DNA of 64,000 nt, taken from assembly GCA_963664935.2 (NCBI GenBank), contig CAXXSE010000001.1:248001-312000 (forward strand), read 5' to 3'. Origin of the DNA: G963664935 sp963664935 (GTDB lineage Bacteria > Pseudomonadota > Gammaproteobacteria > Methylococcales > G963664935). The position numbers and the translations under genes were made by a program. The notes beneath the pieces are model-generated. The model was given only the letters and a program-made list of their open reading frames with translations. It made no database searches and was not told where the DNA came from. Positions 26,403-36,073 of the stretch are shown in pieces (position 1 is the first letter of the stretch; every line of letters starts with the position of its first letter).

Positions 26403-28746
26403 CGAATATGTCCAAAGTGAAGGGGTCTCTCAGGGTTCTTGCGCGACCCGTGCGAGGCTTCGGTTTTGTGATTTCATCGTCCATGCCGTCTTCTTCACCA
26501 AACAGAATCTCGTCCAGAAATTCAGGTGCTGGCAATGAATCGAATGATGGGTTGATACCTTCGTTTATCTCATCATCCATAGGATCGCCACCACCAAAAA
26601 ACGAAAAAAGACGGCTACGTTCCAAATATTCGATCAATCGGTTGACAACGCGCATATTTTTTTGTTTCCCAGCCATATCAATCGCCCGTTCCAATTGGCT
26701 TACATCCTGCGGTAGCAGCTTCATCGGTGTACCCTCTGTTTTAGCGAACACCAAAAAATACACAAAAATTGGATCTTCGGTCCATTGTTGCGTGGCCGCG
26801 GCCGCAAAATTCTTCAAATGTTGGAAAGCATCGAGGTTTTGGAGAGTTTCACACACCAGTTCCATTTCCTTACGGCTAAAATCCAGGGTCACCGCTGCCG
26901 CAAAATATTTATTCAGGGTGGATAATGCACCGCGAATATCAACATCCTCCTCAAGCGAATAGCGCTGAAAATCCTTGATAAAGCCTAAAAAAATCGATTT
27001 ATCCGGTTTATGCGACGCAGTATTCTTGAGCAGCGAATCATATTTTTTGCGATATCGTCCGGCAATTTTAAGGCGTGACATTTCGATTAAAACCCGGAAA
27101 TATCCACTGGCGTAACTTCCAATGATACGGCATGCCTGCTCGACCATAGCTTCACCTTTGACCTCGTTTTTTCTTGCGTATTCCAAGATGCCACGATGCA
27201 AAGGAATCGCTCCCGAGGGATTTCCGGGTCGTTCCATTTTCTCAGCCTCACCGATTTCCTTGGCCGCCAAATCGAATCTACCGACGACTATTTGCTTTCC
27301 GGCTTGGAAAAGATGTGCGTTGATCAAAAGCGAACGCGCCCGGTTGTTGATGGAGTCTTTCTTGAGTAGTGTTTTTGCGAATTTAGCGGCTTTTTTGAAG
27401 GTATTTCTTTCGATAGCCAGCTCAATAGCAGCCATCAACACCTGGGAATCTTCGGGGAACTGTTTCAGGGCGCGCTCGACGCAGTTGCGATAGCTGGAGT
27501 TATCGTCTAAGGCTTTGTACCGATCGAACAAACTGAGAAAGGTTGGGAGATCGTCCGGATCGCATTCAAGACTTTGTTCAAGTAATTGTTCGGCGTCTTC
27601 CGCATAGCCTCCACCGTAGCGGTCACAGCATTCGGCAGAACGACGTAAAATCAACGCGCGAATCAATCGGTTGTTTTCGCTAGACGGTTGTTTCGCCAAA
27701 GCATCCGATGCGTCTTCCCAAGCCCAACCCGCATATTCTTGGTCGCCTGTTCTCTCGTACGATAAAGCGGCAATCCGAGACAGATCGAATTGAGACAGCA
27801 CGCCAAAATGCTTTTGATAAGCTTTGATACCCCCAGGATAATGGGGTAACAGCTTAAAACAACAGTTTTGGAAAACCGGGTTTTGGTCCGCCGCGGATTG
27901 GTGCAATAATGCGTTGAATAAGGTTTTAACCGATTTTGCCGAGTGTGAAATTTTAACGACGGACCGATAAACGCGTTTATCGATGCCACGGACCGCGCTA
28001 ATAAATGTTCGGGCCATTTCGGGTGATTTTTCAAGCGCCATGATCTTGACTTCATTCAAAATCGCTAACCGCGCAGTTTTTGCCGGCGCCTTAAAGGGCG
28101 ATCCATGGGGGATCTTTTCCAGCTTCTCACGCCCCGATTTCAAGTCACCCGGATTGAGCGACAATGCCGACAATATTGATCGAATATCGCGATACGGTGA
28201 GCGGAAGGGGATTTTTTTCAACAAGCCGGAAAGTTCAACGTCATTACCCTGGCAATAGGCCCGCACCGCTAATTGCGCCGTTGTCGAATCCGCTCTTAAT
28301 TTTGACCCTTCCGGAACGAGCTGCAAAACCTCATCGTGACCCGAAATGATGAGTAACGCAAAAGTTGCTTCAATATGGTCGATTTCATGCCGCTGCAATC
28401 GACCCATTTCTTTATAGAAAGTTTCTATCGCTTGCCTGTATTGACCGCTTAAAAGGGTCCAGACAATGTGTAAACCGAAGGTGTTGCCAGTTTTCCCCGG
28501 TTGCCTATTTTCCAGAAGAATCAACGCTTCTTTATACAAGCCCTTCCCCGCCAGATCTCTTGCGCGTCCGAGATAAGCGTCAGCAAGACTATGCCGCCAC
28601 TGATCCTGGGGATCTAACTTCAATAGCTGTTTGAAGTGATTGATGGCTTCCTTGTATTGCTTCGAAGTTAAGGCGGAGTTCGCCCGCCGGATCAACGATT
28701 CGATGGAGAGGCTTTCCGTTTTTTTCTTATTTTTATTTTTGCTCAA
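26386..28746 (-). CDS. large TPR-like repeat protein of the Hsp70 cassette
   Basis: A 786-residue cytoplasmic protein with no signal peptide. Near the start there are TPR-like repeats (RANSALTSKQYKEAINHFKQ, LADAYLGRARDLAGKGLYKEA), and more scattered helical repeats follow to about residue 700. The C-terminus is acidic and disordered (DEINEGINPSFDSLPAPEF, EEDGMDDEI) and ends TLDIFDDGPF. It is the first gene of the operon with the J-like, GrpE-like, Hsp70 and zinc-ribbon genes. It may bind clients or act as the scaffold for the Hsp70, which is inference from context. Confidence 0.7.
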   Translation of the reverse strand: MSKNKNKKKTESLSIESLIRRANSALTSKQYKEAINHFKQLLKLDPQDQWRHSLADAYLGRARDLAGKGLYKEALILLENRQPGKTGNTFGLHIVWTLLSGQYRQAIETFYKEMGRLQRHEIDHIEATFALLIISGHDEVLQLVPEGSKLRADSTTAQLAVRAYCQGNDVELSGLLKKIPFRSPYRDIRSILSALSLNPGDLKSGREKLEKIPHGSPFKAPAKTARLAILNEVKIMALEKSPEMARTFISAVRGIDKRVYRSVVKISHSAKSVKTLFNALLHQSAADQNPVFQNCCFKLLPHYPGGIKAYQKHFGVLSQFDLSRIAALSYERTGDQEYAGWAWEDASDALAKQPSSENNRLIRALILRRSAECCDRYGGGYAEDAEQLLEQSLECDPDDLPTFLSLFDRYKALDDNSSYRNCVERALKQFPEDSQVLMAAIELAIERNTFKKAAKFAKTLLKKDSINNRARSLLINAHLFQAGKQIVVGRFDLAAKEIGEAEKMERPGNPSGAIPLHRGILEYARKNEVKGEAMVEQACRIIGSYASGYFRVLIEMSRLKIAGRYRKKYDSLLKNTASHKPDKSIFLGFIKDFQRYSLEEDVDIRGALSTLNKYFAAAVTLDFSRKEMELVCETLQNLDAFQHLKNFAAAATQQWTEDPIFVYFLVFAKTEGTPMKLLPQDVSQLERAIDMAGKQKNMRVVNRLIEYLERSRLFSFFGGGDPMDDEINEGINPSFDSLPAPEFLDEILFGEEDGMDDEITKPKPRTGRARTLRDPFTLDIFDDGPF

Positions 28747-28860
28747 ACCGAATATCTCTGAGGGGCCTTTTCCTCATTATCATCGTAGTTTGGTAGGAAG
28801 TCCAGAGACAGTCTTGTCCAATATGAAATGGCCCTGAAGAGGGGGGTAATTTCTAACGTG

Positions 28861-29019
28861 AAATGGCCCTGAAACCGAGAACAGATCATAAATTGAGGTT
28901 AACTTACGCTTCAGAAGTGTCAAGGAGATTCCTCCGCTACGCTACAAACTCCTCCTTGACACCTCTTCCGCTCCAGTTAAAAGGTTATTCATGATCTGTT
29001 CCCAATTTCAGGGCCATTT
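28861..29019. repeat. 159-bp inverted-repeat element (MITE-like), element A
   Basis: The outer 29-bp arms (28861-28889 and 28991-29019) are inverted copies with 26 matches, starting AAATGGCCCTGAAA. A second inverted pair inside (GTGTCAAGGAG 28917-28927, CTCCTTGACAC 28952-28962) forms a nested stem. A further partial copy, ATGAAATGGCCCTGAA, lies just to the left near 28824. There is no coding capacity. It lies in the gap between the Hsp70 cassette promoter and lpd. Confidence 0.75.
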
Positions 29020-29072
29020 ATAGATTGGAATAGACTGACTGGTTTTTTATTTAAAGCGTGACCTATTCATGA

Positions 29073-29384
29073 CTAGAAGGCTGTCCGAGAATAGAGAGCC
29101 TACTGTGGAAAAGCGGATTTTGGCCCATTTTCCCGATTAAATTGATGAAATACATCCCTATATTTCACACCTGCGGGCCGCTTTCAGCGGTCCAAACCCG
29201 CTCCAGGCGGATTTGTCGTTAAATACAGTAAGTATTCAACTCACTAATTTGCCTGGAACAAATTAGGACCGCGTAGTGACCCTAGCGGGGTGAAATACAA
29301 GGATGAATTTCATCATTTAATCGAAAAAATAGCCTCAAAACTGCTTTCCCTCGCTACGACTCCTATTCTCGGACAGCCTCCTAG
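29073..29384. mobile_element. 312-bp hairpin MITE-like element B
   Basis: The ends are 22-bp inverted repeats with one mismatch (CTAGAAGGCTGTCCGAGAAT... at the left, ...ATTCTCGGACAGCCTCCTAG at the right). The inner ~80 bp on each side are also imperfect inverted copies (GATTAAATTGATGAAAT against ATTTCATCATTTAATC, ATATTTCAC against GTGAAATAC), so the whole element can fold into one long hairpin. It ends 15 bp from the lpd stop codon and may serve as its terminator. A 13-bp match to one end appears where the MBOAT gene is truncated (51655-51667). Confidence 0.75.
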
Positions 29385-29398
29385 AAAGAGTTACCATC

Positions 29399-30823
29399 CT
29401 AACGCTTTCTCAAAAACAAATCCGTAATCGAGCCTTCTATCATCTCCGCGGCAAACCCAAGCGTTTCGGATAATGTTGGATGCGGATGAATGGTCAGCCC
29501 TATATCCTCGGCATCGGCGCCCATTTCTAAGGCCAGCACCGCTTCGGCAATTAGTTCACCCGCATTGGCGCCCACCATTCCGGCTCCAAGAATGCGTTTG
29601 GAATCTTTCTCGCAAATCAGTTTCGTTGCGCCTTCTTTGCGTCCTATACTGAGTGAACGGCCGCTTGCCGCCCATGGGAATACCGCTTTTTCGTATTCGA
29701 TGCCTTGGGCTTTGGCTTCGTTTTCGGTTAAGCCCATCCACGCGACTTCCGGATCGGTGTAGGCGACCGAAGGGATCGTTAATGCCTGGAAGGCCGAGGG
29801 GAGCCCAGCGATGACTTCGGCGGCGACTTTTCCTTCGTGGGTCGCCTTGTGTGCGAGCATCGGATTGCCGACGATATCGCCGATTGCGTATATATTTGAG
29901 ATATTGGTTCGTTGCTTTTCATCCACCGGAATGAAGCCGGCGTCGTTGACATTGACACCCGCTGCCTGCGCATTGATTAATGCGCCATTTGGACGGCGGC
30001 CGACGGCAACGAGTACCCGGTCGAACAATTGTGATTCGGGTGCTTTTCCACCCTCAAAAAAAACCTTCAGGCCTGATTTCTGGGGTGTTATTTTGACGAC
30101 TTTGGTTTTAAGAAAGATATTTTCGTACTGACGTTTGACGTGTTGGTGTAGAGGTCTTACCAAATCCGAATCACATCCGGGAATGAGCTGGTCGAGCAGT
30201 TCGACAACGGTAATTTGCGATCCGAGCGCATGGTACACCGTCGCCATTTCCAAGCCTATAATTCCACCGCCCACAAGCAACAATTTTTTTGGAATTTCCT
30301 CCAATAACAGAGCGTCGGTGGAATCCATTAAGCGGGGATCGTCATTGGGAAATATTGGAATTTTGGATGCTTGTGAACCAGCCGCGATGATGGCCGAATC
30401 GAAAGAGATGTTTTGGATACCGTTCGGAGTTTTGATTTCCAATACTTTATCGGAGGCAAAATGACCTACGCCCTGAACAACCGTCACTTTACGCTGCTTG
30501 GCCAAGCCTGTTAATCCTTTGGTCAGTGAGGACGATACACCATCTTTCCACGACCGTATCTTTTCAAGATCGATTTTAGGTTTGCCAAAACTAACGCCCT
30601 GTTTAGCCATGCCCTCGGCTTCATGAAGAATGTGCGCAATATGTAGCAGCGATTTCGATGGGATACAGCCGACATTGAGGCAGACGCCTCCCAGCACCGG
30701 GTAACGCTCCACCAATGTGACCTGTTTACCCAAATCGGCGGCGCGGAACGCTGCGGTATATCCCCCAGGACCGCCTCCCAATACCAAAACCTCCGTGTGA
30801 TTTTTCGTATTATTGTTTGTCAT
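29399..30823 (-). CDS. lpd: dihydrolipoyl dehydrogenase (E3)
   Basis: A flavoprotein of about 474 residues that reoxidises dihydrolipoamide of the pyruvate dehydrogenase complex. FAD-binding VLVLGGGPGGYTAAFRAADLG is followed by the redox disulfide GGVCLNVGCIPSKSLL. The NAD-binding LLLVGGGIIGLEMATVY and the C-terminal His-Glu dyad (TIHPHPTLSE) are present. ATG 30823 is preferred to the GTG at 30832. It is the third gene of aceE-aceF-lpd. The TAG stop gives the expected family length, so amber terminates here. Confidence 0.94.
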   Translation of the reverse strand: MTNNNTKNHTEVLVLGGGPGGYTAAFRAADLGKQVTLVERYPVLGGVCLNVGCIPSKSLLHIAHILHEAEGMAKQGVSFGKPKIDLEKIRSWKDGVSSSLTKGLTGLAKQRKVTVVQGVGHFASDKVLEIKTPNGIQNISFDSAIIAAGSQASKIPIFPNDDPRLMDSTDALLLEEIPKKLLLVGGGIIGLEMATVYHALGSQITVVELLDQLIPGCDSDLVRPLHQHVKRQYENIFLKTKVVKITPQKSGLKVFFEGGKAPESQLFDRVLVAVGRRPNGALINAQAAGVNVNDAGFIPVDEKQRTNISNIYAIGDIVGNPMLAHKATHEGKVAAEVIAGLPSAFQALTIPSVAYTDPEVAWMGLTENEAKAQGIEYEKAVFPWAASGRSLSIGRKEGATKLICEKDSKRILGAGMVGANAGELIAEAVLALEMGADAEDIGLTIHPHPTLSETLGFAAEMIEGSITDLFLRKR

Positions 30824-30871
30824 CAACCTCACTCATAAAGGGTACTTTCAAAAAATCGGTTCCAACGCCAT

Positions 30872-32203
30872 TTACAACAACAATCGCCGTAAGTCGGACA
30901 ATACTTGGCTTAAAAAATGGGTAAACCGGGCCGCCTCAGCACCATCGATGACACGATGATCGTAGGAAAGAGATAGGGGCAGCATCAACCTCGCGGCAAC
31001 AACTCCCTGGTGATAGACCGCCTGACTTTTTGCCCGCGACACGCCGAGGATTGCAACTTCTGGTGCGTTGATGATGGGTGTAAATCCGGTTCCCGAAATA
31101 CCCCCCAAACTTGAAATGGTAAACGATCCGCCCTGCATCTCTTTTGGCGTCAACTTTTTGTTTCGGGCTCGCTCACCGATCTCCGCTAATTCTCGCGCCA
31201 ATTCCCATACGCCTTTTTGGTTGACTTCCCGGATTACCGGTACAACTAATCCATCGGGAGTATCCACCGCGATGCCGAGGTGAAAATATTGCTTCAACAC
31301 CAGTTGTTCGCCGCCGGAATCCAAAGACGCATTGAAGCTTGGAAACGTTTTAAGCGCGCAAACCACAGCCTTCATTAGAAACGGCAACAAGGTAACTTTG
31401 ACCTTCTCTTGTTCCGCTTGGGCTTTCAGTGACTTTCGAAATGCTTCTAAATCCGTGATATCCACTTCATCGTGCTGGGTGACGTGGGGAATTGTGACCC
31501 AGTTGCGATGGAGATTAGAGCCCGTGAGTTTTTTAATTCTTGATAGCGCTTCGATTTTGATATTGCCGAATTGGGAAAAATCGATCTCGGACATCTCGGT
31601 GAAACCAATTCCACTACCAATAGGCTTTTTAACGCTTTCCATTGTCCTTTTAATATGCGCCTGCACATCCGTATTTAAAATCCGCCCCTTTCGTCCGGTC
31701 CCTTTGATTTTTCCGATTTCGGTGCCTAATTCCCGGGCAAATCGTCGAACCGACGGACTGGCATGGGGTTTGTGAGCCCCATTCAGCGCGGATACTGGTT
31801 CTTGAGCTATTTCTACATCAGGGCTTAAAGGTTGATCGCCACTAGTCGTCTCACTCAAGATAGGATTGTCGTCGCTCGCCCTAATCGTTTCTATAGCGCC
31901 ATCGCTTTCCGAAGGTGGGTCCGATGCTTGTGTTTGTGGAGGTTCAAGCGATTCTTCGACAACTAATGTCAAAAGTGGGCTGCCCTCGCTGACTTGGTCG
32001 CCAACGGAAATACTCAGTGATTTTACGGTTCCCGCGAGGGGTGAAGGCACATCCATTGAGGCTTTATCACTTTCCACCGTAATTAAGGAATCTTCGGCCT
32101 TTATCTTATCGCCCGGACCCACCAGAATCGCAATAACTTCGACCTCGGAGATGTCTCCGATATCCGGGACAAGAATATCGTGTTCGGCCGTGGGATTTGG
32201 CAT
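30872..32203 (-). CDS. aceF: dihydrolipoamide acetyltransferase (E2 of pyruvate dehydrogenase)
   Basis: A 443-residue E2. Residues ~8-80 are one lipoyl domain with the modified Lys in ITVESDKASMDVPSP. A Pro/Ser/Glu-rich linker follows, then the E1/E3-binding domain ASPSVRRFARELG and the catalytic domain with HRNWVTIPHVTQHDEVDITD and active-site LSYDHRVIDGAEA. The single lipoyl domain contrasts with three in E. coli AceF but is common in other proteobacteria. It follows aceE by 15 bp. Confidence 0.94.
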   Translation of the reverse strand: MPNPTAEHDILVPDIGDISEVEVIAILVGPGDKIKAEDSLITVESDKASMDVPSPLAGTVKSLSISVGDQVSEGSPLLTLVVEESLEPPQTQASDPPSESDGAIETIRASDDNPILSETTSGDQPLSPDVEIAQEPVSALNGAHKPHASPSVRRFARELGTEIGKIKGTGRKGRILNTDVQAHIKRTMESVKKPIGSGIGFTEMSEIDFSQFGNIKIEALSRIKKLTGSNLHRNWVTIPHVTQHDEVDITDLEAFRKSLKAQAEQEKVKVTLLPFLMKAVVCALKTFPSFNASLDSGGEQLVLKQYFHLGIAVDTPDGLVVPVIREVNQKGVWELARELAEIGERARNKKLTPKEMQGGSFTISSLGGISGTGFTPIINAPEVAILGVSRAKSQAVYHQGVVAARLMLPLSLSYDHRVIDGAEAARFTHFLSQVLSDLRRLLL

Positions 32204-32218
32204 GGCGTCGATAATCCG

Positions 32219-34900
32219 TTAAACAGTTATGGGGTTAGGTTTCTCGGGATCAATCTTGTATTTTGAAATGGCTTCATTGACAGTTGCAACCGGAACTTTT
32301 CCCTCATCGGCTAAAGCCTTGAGCGCCGTTACCGCAACAAAGTATCGATCCACTTCGAAAAAACGTCGCAACTGTTTGCGGCAATCGCTTCGGCCGAAAC
32401 CATCGGTACCCAGCACCGTGTAGGATCGGGGTATAAAGGGTCTGATTTGATCGGCGACAATTTTCATATAATCGCTTGCGGCGATGATGGGACCTTTGGT
32501 GTTGGCTAAACATTGGTTTACATAACTGGTCTTTTGCTTTGCGCCGGGGTGTAAAATATTCCATCGTTCTTTGTCCATCCCTTCGCGCCGCAATTCATTA
32601 AAACTGGTCACACTCCAGATATCCGCGGAAATATTGAAATCGGTTTTCAACAGTTCCGCCGCCCCGATTACTTCGCGTAGGATGGTTCCACTGCCCAATA
32701 GTTGAATATCCGATTTCTTCTTGTTTTTTCTAAGCCGGTACATCCCTTTGAGAATGCCCCGTTCGGTTTTTACCGGTAGAGCCGGTTGAGGATAATTTTC
32801 ATTCATTACCGATATGTAATAGAAAATACGCTCTCCTTCCTGGTACATCCTTCGAAGCCCATCGTGGATAATGACGGCTAGTTCACAGGCGAAAGCTGGG
32901 TCGTAAGAAACACAGTTGGGGATGGTGGATGACAACAAGTGACTTTGGCCATCCTGGTGTTGCAACCCTTCCCCCGCCAAAGTAGTACGCCCCGCTGTTC
33001 CTCCCAGCAAAAATCCTCTGGCCTGCATATCCGCGGCGGCCCAAATCAAATCGCCGACTCGCTGAAATCCAAACATGGAATAAAAGATATAGAACGGTAT
33101 CATTTGTATGTCGTGGTTGCTGAAGGCGCTTCCCGCCGCAATCCAGGAACACAGTGCGCCCGCCTCGTTGATGCCTTCTTCCAGAATCTGACCACTTTTA
33201 TCCTCACGATAGTACATAATCTGGCCAGCATCTTCCGGCTCGTAAAGCTGCCCTACCGACGAATAAATGCCGTATTGACGAAACAGACCCTCCATACCAA
33301 AGGTTCGCGCTTCATCGGGTATGATCGGGACAATATATCTGCCCAGTTTTTTATCCCGCAATAACTCGCTCAGAATGCGCACAAACGCCATGGTTGTAGA
33401 TATTTCACGATCCCCACTGCCTTTTAGCGCCGAATCGAATACACTGAGGTCTGGCACTTGTAACAGGGAAGCATCGATCCGACGGGTTGGAAAATAACCT
33501 CCGAGCGCCTTTCTTCGTTGATGTAAGTAAGCCATTTCCGGACTATCGTCCGATGGTTTGTAAAATGGTAATTCGTCAATTTCGTCATCGGAAATAGGAA
33601 TATTAAATCGGTTGCGAAATGCTTTGAGATCCTCAATATCCATTTTTTTTTGCTGGTGGGTACTGTTCAACCCTTCCCCGGCGGATCCCATTCCATATCC
33701 TTTTATTGTCTTGGCCAATATGATCGTGGGTTGTCCTGTGTGGGCGACGGCCGCGGCATAAGCGGCATATACTTTGTGGGGATCGTGCCCCCCCCGGTTC
33801 AATCGCCAAATATCCTGGTCCGACATGTGCGCTACCATTTCCAACAACTCAGGATATTTACCGAAAAAATGCTTGCGGGTATAGGCGCCATCCTTCGCCT
33901 TATAATTCTGAAACTCTCCATCGACCGCCTCTTCCATTCGTTTTAACAGCAGACCTTCGGTATCTTTGGCTAACAATGGGTCCCAATACGAACCCCAGAT
34001 TACTTTGATCACGTTCCAACCGGCGCCTCTGAAATCAGCTTCCAATTCCTGGATAATTTTTCCGCTGCCACGAACCGGGCCATCGAGACGCTGCAAATTG
34101 CAATTGACAACAAAAATGAGGTTGTCCAGTTTCTCCCGCCCGGCCATACTGATGGCGCCTTTGGATTCGGGCTCGTCCATTTCGCCGTCACCCATAAATG
34201 CCCATACCTTCCGTTGATCGGTATTGGCAATTTTCCGATCATGGAGATATTTCATAAAGCGGGCTTGATATATGGCCATGATCGGACCGAGTCCCATGGA
34301 AACGGTTGGGAATTGCCAGAAATCAGGCATGAGCCATGGATGAGGATAGGATGACAATCCGTTACCGTTCACTTCCTGGCGAAAGTTGAGCAGTTGATCT
34401 TCGGTCAAACGTCCTTCCATAAAGGCACGGGCGTAAATTCCCGGCGCGGAATGACCTTGTATAAATACCAGATCTCCACCATGCTCCTTGTTCGTTGTAT
34501 GGAAAAAATGGTTAAACCCGACATCATAGAGCGTCGCGGATGACGCGAAACTTGCAATGTGGCCCCCATATTCCGTCGAAACCCGGTTGGCCCGCACCAC
34601 CATTGCCAAAGCATTCCAACGGATGTACGAGCGGATGCGATGCTCTATTCCAGCGTCGCCAGGACTTTTTATCTGGGTTTGTGGGGGTATAGTATTGATA
34701 TACGCGGTATTAGCGGAATAAGGGATATTGACCCCCGAGCGGCGAGCTTTATTCAGCAAGCGCTGGATCAAATAATGCGCTCGCTCGATACCTTCGGTTT
34801 CAATAACGGCTTCCAAAGCATCCAGCCATTCGCCGGTTTCTTCCGGGTCGACGTCTCCATGATTGACAACCCGATGGACAAAATCAGATTTCGCTACCAT
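32219..34900 (-). CDS. aceE: pyruvate dehydrogenase E1 component (homodimeric)
   Basis: A homodimeric-type E1 of about 893 residues that decarboxylates pyruvate using thiamine diphosphate. Motifs include NTIPPQTQIKSPGDAGIEHRIR, the ThDP site WAFMGDGEMDEPESKGAIS, then GYGMGSAGEGLNSTHQQKKM and GTAGRTTLAGEGLQHQDGQSH. Length and order are those of AceE. I prefer ATG 34900 to GTG 34912. It heads the aceE-aceF-lpd operon and is divergent from an ABC importer operon. Confidence 0.95.
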   Translation of the reverse strand: MVAKSDFVHRVVNHGDVDPEETGEWLDALEAVIETEGIERAHYLIQRLLNKARRSGVNIPYSANTAYINTIPPQTQIKSPGDAGIEHRIRSYIRWNALAMVVRANRVSTEYGGHIASFASSATLYDVGFNHFFHTTNKEHGGDLVFIQGHSAPGIYARAFMEGRLTEDQLLNFRQEVNGNGLSSYPHPWLMPDFWQFPTVSMGLGPIMAIYQARFMKYLHDRKIANTDQRKVWAFMGDGEMDEPESKGAISMAGREKLDNLIFVVNCNLQRLDGPVRGSGKIIQELEADFRGAGWNVIKVIWGSYWDPLLAKDTEGLLLKRMEEAVDGEFQNYKAKDGAYTRKHFFGKYPELLEMVAHMSDQDIWRLNRGGHDPHKVYAAYAAAVAHTGQPTIILAKTIKGYGMGSAGEGLNSTHQQKKMDIEDLKAFRNRFNIPISDDEIDELPFYKPSDDSPEMAYLHQRRKALGGYFPTRRIDASLLQVPDLSVFDSALKGSGDREISTTMAFVRILSELLRDKKLGRYIVPIIPDEARTFGMEGLFRQYGIYSSVGQLYEPEDAGQIMYYREDKSGQILEEGINEAGALCSWIAAGSAFSNHDIQMIPFYIFYSMFGFQRVGDLIWAAADMQARGFLLGGTAGRTTLAGEGLQHQDGQSHLLSSTIPNCVSYDPAFACELAVIIHDGLRRMYQEGERIFYYISVMNENYPQPALPVKTERGILKGMYRLRKNKKKSDIQLLGSGTILREVIGAAELLKTDFNISADIWSVTSFNELRREGMDKERWNILHPGAKQKTSYVNQCLANTKGPIIAASDYMKIVADQIRPFIPRSYTVLGTDGFGRSDCRKQLRRFFEVDRYFVAVTALKALADEGKVPVATVNEAISKYKIDPEKPNPITV

Positions 34901-35080
34901 TTGGATTTCCACATATTATTTGATTCTCTTCAATATTTTGGCATGAAAGAATCAAAAGAAAAGGATTATTTTTGGTGTTTCCTCGATTGAATCTGTTTTG
35001 CTGGATAAAATATAGCCTGTTCGATCATGATCACCGTTTTTTCACTTCCTTCTAATCCAATGACCGAAATCCAGCGCGCC

Positions 35081-36049
35081 ATGAACAAATTCATCCTTCC
35101 ATTCCTAGTCTTGTGGGGAATTTCCTGCCAAAGTTTCGCGGGCGATTCGGACAAAGAAATTCGCATAGGTGTGGTAGCATTCGGAACCCTGCGGTGGGAA
35201 CTCGCTACCCTGAAACAGGAACGATTGGATCAACAATTTCGCTTAAATCTAAAACATCGTCCGCTCTCCAATTCGCAGGCGGGGAAAATTGCGCTTCATT
35301 CGGGCGCCGTGGACATAATCGTTTCTGACTGGATATGGGTCTCTCGTCAGCGCGCAGCCGGTTCCGATTTTGTTTTTGCACCGTATTCCAACGCGGCCGG
35401 GGCTTTGGTTGTATCGGGCGAATCGAAAATCCAAACCGTTCAGGATTTAAAAGGTAAGCGAATTGGCATCGCGGGGGGAGGGCTCGATAAAAACTGGCTG
35501 TTGTTACGCGCGCTGGCGGAAAAGGAAAACCAACTTGACCTTGATCAATCAATAGAAAAAGTGTTCGCCGCGCCCCCTTTGTTGAATGATCAAATTCAGC
35601 GTGGAAATTTAGATGCCCTAATCAACTATTGGCATTATGCGGTTAGACTGGAGGCGCAAGGTTATAGGCGGATTTTGGATTCCAATAGTATTTTACAGGG
35701 TCTGGGTATCACGGAACAGGTACCCAGCCTTGGGTACGTTTTTAGCGAAAGTTGGGCAAATTCGAACAAAGCAACTCTATCAAGGTTTTTATCCGCATCC
35801 AGGGCGGCAAAAGATCTTATCTGTACAAATGATCGTGTATGGCAAGATATTGTTCCCTTGACCAGGGTGGATCAAAAACAAACCCAGGCCCTTTTACGTC
35901 GGCGTTATTGTGAGGGACGAATTCAAAATTGGGGAGCGAATGAACGAAATGCCGCGACCAAAATTTTTGATCTGCTTTACAAATTTGGCGGTGAAAAATT
36001 AACGGGAGGGTCGTCAGGATTGGAAAAGGGAACATTTTGGATTGACTGA
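35081..36049 (+). CDS. ABC-importer substrate-binding protein (SsuA/NrtA-like)
   Basis: A periplasmic binding protein of about 322 residues. The ATG at 35081 gives a clean signal peptide (MNKFILPFLVLWGISCQSFAG); an upstream ATG at 35027 would add 18 polar residues, so I do not use it. The body has the NMT1/SsuA-like pattern: IRIGVVAFGTLRWEL, VDIIVSDWIWVSRQRA, DLKGKRIGIAGGGLDKNW and QRGNLDALINYWHYAVRL. Its permease and ATPase genes follow. The ligand (sulfonate, nitrate-like, pyrimidine or other organic compound) cannot be told from sequence. Confidence 0.8.
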   Translation: MNKFILPFLVLWGISCQSFAGDSDKEIRIGVVAFGTLRWELATLKQERLDQQFRLNLKHRPLSNSQAGKIALHSGAVDIIVSDWIWVSRQRAAGSDFVFAPYSNAAGALVVSGESKIQTVQDLKGKRIGIAGGGLDKNWLLLRALAEKENQLDLDQSIEKVFAAPPLLNDQIQRGNLDALINYWHYAVRLEAQGYRRILDSNSILQGLGITEQVPSLGYVFSESWANSNKATLSRFLSASRAAKDLICTNDRVWQDIVPLTRVDQKQTQALLRRRYCEGRIQNWGANERNAATKIFDLLYKFGGEKLTGGSSGLEKGTFWID

Positions 36050-36073
36050 TTCACTACACCTCTTTCGGACACC

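Noticed and set aside
34987..35016. Sigma-70 promoter TTGAAT-18-TATAGC for the ABC operon
   Set aside because: Plausible by eye but too weak to list as a feature; the AT-rich intergenic region contains other equally good pairs.
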